From: Caulobacter sp. RHG1 | GTDB taxonomy: Bacteria; Pseudomonadota; Alphaproteobacteria; Caulobacterales; Caulobacteraceae | DNA: 64,000 nucleotides | Direction: 5' to 3' | Assembly: GCF_013181195.1 (NCBI RefSeq) | Contig: NZ_SMZP01000001.1 | Span: 186,001 to 250,000, forward strand | In this document: piece after piece, positions 58,276-64,000 of the stretch | Layout: every line of letters begins with the position of its first letter | Position numbering within the stretch: the first letter of the stretch is position 1 | Program-made: the position numbers and the translations under genes | The notes under the pieces: generated by a model | The model's database searches: none | Seen by the model: the letters and a program-made list of their open reading frames with translations, nothing else | What the model was told of the DNA's origin: nothing

Positions 58276-59060
58276 CCTTCAAGGCTGATCCGACCGAGTT
58301 CGCCGGCAAGCGCGTGCTCATCAGCGGCGGCTCCAAGGGCTTGGGCCGGGCTGCCGTCGATCGCTTCCTGGCCGGCGGCGCCAAGGTGATCACCGCCGCG
58401 CGCGGAAGCCTGGAGCCGATCGACGGCGTCGAGTTCGTCCAGGCGGACCTGACGACGGCCGAGGGCGGCGAAAGCGTCGCCAAGGCCGCGCTCGAGCGCC
58501 TGGGCGGTATCGACATCCTGGCGCATGTGATCGGCGGCTCGTCTGCGCCGGGCGGCGGCTTTGTCGCCCTGACCGACGATCACTGGCTCTCCGAGCTCAA
58601 TCTGAACCTTCTGGCGACGGTGCGCTTGGATCGCCTGCTGGTTCCGCAGATGATCGAGCGCGGCGCCGGCGCGGTGGTGCACGTCACCTCCATCCAGTCG
58701 GTCCTGCCGCTCCCCGAGGCGACCACGGCCTACGCCGCCGCCAAGGCCGCGCTGAGGACCTACAGCAAGTCCATCTCCAAGGAACTGGGACCCAAGGGCG
58801 TGCGGGTCAACGCCGTCTCCCCCGGCTGGATCATGACCGAGGCGTCCGAGGACCTCCTGAAGCGTCTGCAGGCCGCCAATGGCGGCACGATCGAAGAGGC
58901 GCGGCAGGTGGTCCTCGACAGCTTGGGCGGAATCCCGATCGGGCGTCCGGCCGATCCCCATGAGGTCGCCGACATCATCGCCTACCTGGCCTCGGATCGC
59001 GCCGCCGCGATCCACGGCGCCGAGTTTGTCATCGACGGCGGCACGGTGCCGACAGTCTGA
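58272..59060 (+). CDS. SDR family oxidoreductase coupled to the SnoaL-like gene
   Basis: A 262-residue SDR. Cofactor loop SGGSKGLGRAAVDRF, then HVIGGSSAPGGG, catalytic Ser in VTSIQS and YAAAKAALR, and IDGGTVPTV at the end. It resembles SDRs of secondary metabolism and aromatic compound breakdown. It is divergent from the LysR gene and presumably under its control. The substrate is unknown. Confidence 0.88.
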   Translation: MTFKADPTEFAGKRVLISGGSKGLGRAAVDRFLAGGAKVITAARGSLEPIDGVEFVQADLTTAEGGESVAKAALERLGGIDILAHVIGGSSAPGGGFVALTDDHWLSELNLNLLATVRLDRLLVPQMIERGAGAVVHVTSIQSVLPLPEATTAYAAAKAALRTYSKSISKELGPKGVRVNAVSPGWIMTEASEDLLKRLQAANGGTIEEARQVVLDSLGGIPIGRPADPHEVADIIAYLASDRAAAIHGAEFVIDGGTVPTV

Positions 59061-59142
59061 TTGCAGAACCGCATTCCACGCTTGGCCGAACGGGCCGAGC
59101 GTGGACAGACCCCTGTCGCCGCCGCCCAACAGGCAAAAGAAA

Positions 59143-59164
59143 AGCCCGGCCAAGTGACCGGGCT
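59143..59164. terminator. Weak terminator after the SDR gene
   Basis: AGCCCGG and CCGGGCT pair around eight bases; GAAAGTTTTT follows on the plus strand. Confidence 0.55.
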
Positions 59165-59348
59165 GAAAGTTTTTAGGGAGGAAACGCCCAGGAAGGGCAG
59201 AAGCGCGTCGCGCTTCACAGGTTGCTGTTAGCGCTATCAGGTAACCGGTGGCAAGACATTTGTTACGGGCGCGGCGCCCTGCCGCACCTTAAGGGCGCCG
59301 CAACTTCGCTGCTGACAACGGCGACGCTCGAGAATAGCGTCCCGCGCC

Positions 59349-61562
59349 ATGATCAAGCCTTCGCTTACCGCCCTCGCGGCTGTCCTCGCCCTCACCACCC
59401 CGGCTCTTGCGGAAAAACTGACCCCGGAGCGGGTTTTCGCCGATCCGGGCCTGTCAGGCCCCACGGCCAAGGGCGTGGCGCTTTCGCCCGACGGCAAGCG
59501 GGTCACCTATCTGAAGGCCAAGCCCGAAGCCGCCAACGTCCAGGATCTGTGGGCGGCAGACGTCGCCGGCGGCGAGCCTTATCGCCTGATCGACTCGGCG
59601 GCGCTGTCTTCGGGCGCCAAGGAACTGTCGGAGGCTGAGAAGGCCCGCCGCGAGCGAGCGCGCGTCCAGGCCCGCGGCATCGTCGAATACAGCTGGGACA
59701 AGCAGGGCCGCTTCATCCTGGTCCCGCTGGACGGCGACCTCTATCTGGACAATGTCGCCGACGGCAAGGTCACCCGCCTGACCGAAACCCCCGGCGACGA
59801 GGTCGACGCCAAGGTCTCGCCCAAGGGCCAGTACGTCAGCTACGTCCGCGACCAGAACCTCTACATCAAGGCTGTGAACGGCGGGACCGAGACGGCCCTG
59901 ACCACCGAGGGCAAGGACGCCCTGTCGTTCGGTACGTCCGAGTTCATCGCCCAGGAAGAGCTGGACCGCTTCACCGGCTATTGGTGGAGCCCGACCGAGA
60001 AGGCCATCGCCTATACCCGCGTCGATGAAAGCGGCGTCGACATCGTGCCGCGCGCCGATATCGGCCCCTCGGGCGCGACCATCGTCGAGCAGCGCTATCC
60101 CCGCGCTGGTCGCCCCAACGCCGTGGTCGACGTGCTGGTGCGCGACCTGGCCTCGGGCAAGGTCGTGCAGCTGGACCTGGGGTCGAACAAGGACATCTAT
60201 GTCGCCCGCGTCGACTGGTCGGCCGACGGCAAGACCGTCTACGTCCAGCGCCTGTCGCGCGACCAGAAGACCCTGGACCTGATCGCCTTCGACGCCGCCA
60301 CGGGCAAGGGCAAGACCATCCTGACCGAGACCGACGCCCACTGGGTCGAGGCCTGGGATGACTTCACGCCCCTGGCTGACGGCACCTTCCTGTGGAGCTC
60401 TGAGAAGGACGGCAACAAGCACCTCTACCGCCACGCCGCCGACGGCAAGCTGATCGCCCAGCTGACCAAGGGCGACTGGCGGGTGGCCGATCTGGAAGGC
60501 GTCGACCAGGACCGCAAGGTGGCGATCTTCGCCGCCTCGGTCGACACGCCGATCGAACGCCGCCTCTACGAGGTCAGCTATGCCAAGCCCGGCAAGCTGA
60601 AGGCCCTGACCCCGGCCGGCGGCTGGTGGATGGCCAAGGTCGCCAGCAACGGCGCCTTCGCCGGCACCTACAGCGATCCCAAGACCCCGCCCCAGACTGC
60701 GCTCTATACGCCCGAGGGCAAGCGCGTACGCTGGATCGAGGAGAACAAGCTGGCCGAGGGTCACCCCTACTCGCCTTACGCCTCGACCCTGCCGACGCCG
60801 GAATTCGGGACGCTGAAGGCCGTCGACGGCGAGACCCTGCACTACGAAATCCTCAAGCCCCCCGGCTTCGACGCCTCGAAGAAGTATCCGGCCATCGTCT
60901 CGGTCTATGGGGGTCCGCACGCCCAGCGCGTCGCCCGCAACTGGCATAGCCCCGACGAGCGCGCCTATCTCGAGGCCGGCTACGTGATCTTCAAGCTGGA
61001 CAACCGCGGCAGCGGCGCCCGCTCGGCCAAGTTCCAGCGCAGCCTGGACCGCAAGCTGGGTACGGTGGAGGTCGACGACCAGCTGCAGGGCGCCAAGTTC
61101 GTGCAGGGCCTGCCTTACGTCGATCCCGACAAGCTGGGCGTGATGGGCTGGTCCTACGGCGGCTTCATGGCCCTGATGCTGATCACGGCCGAGAACACCC
61201 CGTTCAAGGCCGCCGCCGCCGGCGCGCCGCCGACCGAGTGGAGCCTCTACGACACCGCCTATACCGAGCGCTACATGGGCAAGCCGGACGAGAACAAGGC
61301 CGGCTATGCCTTCTCCGACATCAATACCCGCCTGAACCATCTCAAGCCCGGCGCCCTGCTGCTGCTGCATGGCATGGCCGACGACAACGTCATCCTGGAG
61401 AACAGTACCCGGGTCATGGCCGAACTGCAGAAGCGGGCGATCCCGTTCGAGACGGCCCTCTATCCCGGCGAGCGCCACAGCGCGCCCCGCAGCAAGTCCA
61501 AGGGCCTCAGCGTGATGAAGACCCACCTGGACTTCTTCGACCGCAAGCTGAAGGGGGAGTAA
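59349..61562 (+). CDS. Exported S9B dipeptidyl peptidase IV-like protease
   Basis: A 737-residue serine protease that would release dipeptides after proline. Signal peptide (ends TPALA), then an eight-bladed propeller containing EFIAQEELDRFTGYWWSPTE, whose paired glutamates bind the substrate N-terminus in DPP IV. The C-terminal hydrolase has GWSYGGF with the nucleophile near residue 602, an Asp in HGMADDNV, and the His in GERHS near residue 710. It probably acts in the periplasm on peptides from outside the cell. Confidence 0.93.
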   Translation: MIKPSLTALAAVLALTTPALAEKLTPERVFADPGLSGPTAKGVALSPDGKRVTYLKAKPEAANVQDLWAADVAGGEPYRLIDSAALSSGAKELSEAEKARRERARVQARGIVEYSWDKQGRFILVPLDGDLYLDNVADGKVTRLTETPGDEVDAKVSPKGQYVSYVRDQNLYIKAVNGGTETALTTEGKDALSFGTSEFIAQEELDRFTGYWWSPTEKAIAYTRVDESGVDIVPRADIGPSGATIVEQRYPRAGRPNAVVDVLVRDLASGKVVQLDLGSNKDIYVARVDWSADGKTVYVQRLSRDQKTLDLIAFDAATGKGKTILTETDAHWVEAWDDFTPLADGTFLWSSEKDGNKHLYRHAADGKLIAQLTKGDWRVADLEGVDQDRKVAIFAASVDTPIERRLYEVSYAKPGKLKALTPAGGWWMAKVASNGAFAGTYSDPKTPPQTALYTPEGKRVRWIEENKLAEGHPYSPYASTLPTPEFGTLKAVDGETLHYEILKPPGFDASKKYPAIVSVYGGPHAQRVARNWHSPDERAYLEAGYVIFKLDNRGSGARSAKFQRSLDRKLGTVEVDDQLQGAKFVQGLPYVDPDKLGVMGWSYGGFMALMLITAENTPFKAAAAGAPPTEWSLYDTAYTERYMGKPDENKAGYAFSDINTRLNHLKPGALLLLHGMADDNVILENSTRVMAELQKRAIPFETALYPGERHSAPRSKSKGLSVMKTHLDFFDRKLKGE

Positions 61563-61580
61563 GGCTCAGGGGCCAAGACT

Positions 61581-61626
61581 TGCCCCCTCCGCGCCTACGG
61601 CGCTCCTCCCCCGGAGGGGGAAAAAG
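61581..61626. repeat. Intergenic palindromic repeat, family 1, copy E
   Basis: GCCCCCTCCGCGCC, a GCGC-CTAC-GGCGC hairpin, then CTCCTCCCCCGGAGGGGGA. The arms are those of copies A-D. Confidence 0.6.
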
Positions 61627-61640
61627 GTCGCGCGCAACCT

Positions 61641-61688
61641 TCCGCCCCCTTCGGGGGCGGGCGACCGCGTAGCGGTCAGGTGGGGGCC
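61641..61688. repeat. Second palindromic stretch next to repeat copy E
   Basis: CCGCCCCCTTCGGGGGCGG, then GACCGC-GTA-GCGGTC and AGGTGGGGGC. It shares the GC-rich hairpins but not the full order of family 1. Confidence 0.45.
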
Positions 61689-61788
61689 TGCTGCGTTGGC
61701 CAGGTTCGCGGAGATGAGCGAACGAAAAAGCCACCTTGCGTATCGCCGTTCGCTCACCGAAGGTTGAATCTCCACAGGGGAACCCTCG

Positions 61789-63813
61789 ATGCGCACTCTT
61801 CTGCTCGCCGCCGTCGCGGCGCTCGCGATCCTGCCTGCCGCCGCCACCCAGGCCCAGACCGCCACCACCGCGCCGCTGATCGAGCGCGCCAAGCTGTTCG
61901 GCAATCCCAGCCGCGCCCGCGGCCTGGTCAGCCCCGACGGCAAGCACCTGGCCTGGATCGCCCCGCGCGACGGGGTCATGAACCTGTGGGTCGCCCCGCG
62001 CGGCGACCTCGCCAAGGCCAAGCCCCTCACCGACGAGAAGACCCGGCCAATCCGCAGCTACTTCTGGTCACCGGACTCCGGCTCGCTGCTGTTCGTCAAC
62101 GACAAGGGCGGCGACGAGAACTTCCTGCTGTACGGCGTCGACATCGCCACCGGGACCCAGCGCACCCTGACGCCGTTCGAAAAGACCCGCGCCGAGATCC
62201 TGGGCGTCAGCCGCAAGGTCCCCGACCGCATCCTGGTCGGCGTCAACAACCGCGACCCCCGCTGGCACGACGTCTACAGCCTGGACCTCAAGTCCGGCGC
62301 GCTGAAGCTTCTGATCAAGAACGAGAAGTACGGCGGCTTCGTCGCCGATGAGGACCTCGTGCCGCGCCTGGCCACCATCGAGCGTCCCGACGGCGGCTCC
62401 GACTATTTCCGCATCGTCGATGGCAAGATCGAGGACAAGCCGGTGGTCAGCTATGGCCTCGACGACTCCCTGACGACCAGCGCGCTGGGCTTCACCACCG
62501 ACGGCAAGACGCTGTACTGGCTCGACTCGCGCGGCCGCGACACCGCCGCCCTGGTCGCCCAGGACGTCGCCTCGGGCCAGACCAAGATCATCGCCCAAGA
62601 CGCCAAAGCCGACATCGGCCAGGTCCTGGCTGACCCGAAGACCGGCCTAGTCCAGGCCTATGGCGTCAATTACCTGCGCAACACCTGGACCGTCGTTGAC
62701 CCGGCCGTGAAGGGCGATCTCGATTTCCTGAGCCAGCAACTGAAGGGCGACATCTACGTCACCGGGCGCACCGACGCCGACGACCTGTGGACCGTCGCCG
62801 TCGACCCCGTGACCGCCTCGGCCGCCACCTATCTCTACGACCGCAAGGCCAAGACGGTGGAGAAGCTGTTCGTCGCCCGGCCCGAGTTGGAAGGCGCGCC
62901 GCTGCAGCCGATGACGCCGGTCGAGATCAAGGCCCGCGACGGCCTGACCCTCGTTTCGTACCTGACCCTGCCGCCGGACGCGGACGCCAACAAGGATGGC
63001 AAGGCGGACAAGCCCGTGCCGATGGTGCTGCTGGTGCACGGCGGCCCGTGGGCGCGCGACGCCTATGGCTACAACGGATACCACCAGTGGCTGGCCAACC
63101 GCGGCTATGCGGTGCTGTCGGTCAACTATCGGGCCTCGACGGGCTTCGGGAAGAACTTCACCAACGCCGGCAATCTGGAATGGGCCGGCAAGATGCACGA
63201 CGACCTGATCGATGCGGTCGGCTGGGCCGTGAAAGCCGGCGTCACCACCCAGAAGCAGACGGCGATCATGGGCGGCTCGTACGGCGGCTACGCCACCCTG
63301 GTCGGCCTGACCTATACGCCGGACGCCTTCGCCTGCGGGGTCGACATCGTCGGCCCGTCGAACCTGGAGACTCTGCTCAAGACCATCCCGCCCTACTGGG
63401 AGGCCGGCAAGCAGCAGTTCTACAAGCGCATGGGCGACCCCACGACGCCGGCCGGCGTGGCCCTGCTCAAGGACCGCTCGCCGGTCTATCGCGCCAGCGC
63501 CATCACCAAGCCGCTGCTGATCGGCCAGGGCGCCAACGACCCGCGCGTCAACCAGGCCGAGTCGGACCAGATCGTGGCGGCCATGGAGGCCAAGAAGATC
63601 CCGGTGACCTACGTCCTGTTCCCCGACGAGGGCCACGGCTTCGCCCGCCCGGTCAACAACATCGCCTTCAACGCGGTGGCCGAACAGTTCCTCAAGGGCT
63701 GCCTGGGCGGGCGCTCGGAGCCGATCGGCGGCGCGCTGAAGCCCTCGACCGCCCAGGTGAAGGCTGGGGCGGCGTTCACGCCGGGGCTGGCGGAGGCTCT
63801 GGCGGCGAAATAA
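61789..63813 (+). CDS. Exported S9C-type oligopeptidase/acylaminoacyl peptidase-like protein
   Basis: A 674-residue S9 protease with a signal peptide (ends ATQAQ), a beta-propeller and a C-terminal hydrolase. The nucleophile is Ser497 in GGSYGG, the Asp is in GANDPRV, and His616 lies in EGHGF. A DANKDGKAD loop just before the hydrolase domain looks like a calcium-binding EF-hand loop. It follows another S9 peptidase by 226 bases, but the shared identity is limited to family motifs, so the two have different specificities. Confidence 0.92.
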   Translation: MRTLLLAAVAALAILPAAATQAQTATTAPLIERAKLFGNPSRARGLVSPDGKHLAWIAPRDGVMNLWVAPRGDLAKAKPLTDEKTRPIRSYFWSPDSGSLLFVNDKGGDENFLLYGVDIATGTQRTLTPFEKTRAEILGVSRKVPDRILVGVNNRDPRWHDVYSLDLKSGALKLLIKNEKYGGFVADEDLVPRLATIERPDGGSDYFRIVDGKIEDKPVVSYGLDDSLTTSALGFTTDGKTLYWLDSRGRDTAALVAQDVASGQTKIIAQDAKADIGQVLADPKTGLVQAYGVNYLRNTWTVVDPAVKGDLDFLSQQLKGDIYVTGRTDADDLWTVAVDPVTASAATYLYDRKAKTVEKLFVARPELEGAPLQPMTPVEIKARDGLTLVSYLTLPPDADANKDGKADKPVPMVLLVHGGPWARDAYGYNGYHQWLANRGYAVLSVNYRASTGFGKNFTNAGNLEWAGKMHDDLIDAVGWAVKAGVTTQKQTAIMGGSYGGYATLVGLTYTPDAFACGVDIVGPSNLETLLKTIPPYWEAGKQQFYKRMGDPTTPAGVALLKDRSPVYRASAITKPLLIGQGANDPRVNQAESDQIVAAMEAKKIPVTYVLFPDEGHGFARPVNNIAFNAVAEQFLKGCLGGRSEPIGGALKPSTAQVKAGAAFTPGLAEALAAK

Positions 63814-63864
63814 CCCGATCGCGGGGCGTTGACTTCCGTAGCGAAAGAAAACGAACTAGGCGGC

Positions 63865-64000
63865 ATGACCGCCTATACCGATCTCATCGCTCAAATCACG
63901 CCCCGCGACGACGGCTTCTCCGCCATCGTCACCGACGACTGGAAACAGGGCCGGACCACCTATGGCGGCCTGTCCGCCGCGCTGTGCGTCGAGGCCGCCC
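63865..64000 (+). CDS. Acyl-CoA thioesterase-like hot-dog protein (3' end cut)
   Basis: The first 45 codons of a gene that runs off the window. TDDWKQGRTTYGGLSAALCV resembles the opening of the TesB/4HBT-like double hot-dog thioesterases, where the W-x-x-G-R-T-x-G-G loop faces the active site. CoA thioester hydrolysis is a family inference. Confidence 0.65.
   Translation, partial: MTAYTDLIAQITPRDDGFSAIVTDDWKQGRTTYGGLSAALCVEAA

Overview
The window is high-GC chromosomal DNA, densely packed with genes on both strands. It looks like a Caulobacter or a close relative in the Caulobacterales. Supporting signs are two large TonB-dependent receptors, many exported proteins, an RTX protein carrying a domain that resembles the N-terminal anchor of the Caulobacter S-layer protein RsaA, a cobalamin-dependent methionine synthase split into two genes, and a subclass B3 metallo-beta-lactamase like the one known from C. 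crescentus. I saw no rRNA, tRNA, CRISPR array, prophage or insertion sequence.

Layout. 1-10 kb: a cut serine hydrolase, a NagX-like acyltransferase followed by a RusA-type nuclease, fumarase with two coupled genes, a CcdA antitoxin beside a broken ccdB, membrane proteins, a polyprenyl diphosphate synthase and a TrmN6-like methylase. 10-20 kb: a secreted protein resembling a lone TonB C-terminal domain, a 929-residue TonB-dependent receptor, a deoxyribosyltransferase-like protein, CAP and YceI proteins, ilvC, a frameshifted flavodoxin-fold gene, an RcnB-like protein and a DUF924 protein. 20-30 kb: a CsgG-like protein fused to an SH3 domain, thyA-folA, two paralogous lipoproteins, an SMP-30 lactonase, an SDR, an Old Yellow Enzyme, an ABM/acyl-CoA dehydrogenase pair and a DjlA-like co-chaperone. 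30-36.8 kb: a GH1 glycosidase lipoprotein, a GGDEF-EAL protein, and an M48 protease paired with a YjgN-like membrane protein.

36.9-44.5 kb is the most coherent unit: six minus-strand genes, five of the junctions overlapping or nearly so. The order is an ArsR-type regulator with a methyltransferase domain (SahR-like), metF, a B3 metallo-beta-lactamase, the homocysteine-methyltransferase half of MetH, a D-Ala-D-Ala-ligase-like ATP-grasp enzyme, and the remaining folate/B12/activation part of MetH. A perfect 24-bp palindrome lies 2 bases upstream of the regulator's start codon. This joins the complete methyl-transfer route to methionine with two enzymes that have no obvious place in it.

44.5-64 kb: a glyoxalase, an SDR divergent from a TetR regulator with two matching operators between them, a 2-hydroxyacid dehydrogenase, a 1440-residue RTX protein, EttA, a second TonB-dependent receptor, a LysR regulator divergent from an NTF2/SDR pair, two S9 peptidases and the start of a thioesterase.

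The best candidates for something new are the RTX protein with an RsaA-like anchor at the wrong end, the methionine operon's two unexplained passengers, the decayed ccdAB pair, and several leaders in which a hairpin covers the ribosome binding site. Start sites were adjusted by ribosome binding sites and overlaps where noted. All family calls were made by reading the sequence, with no database search.
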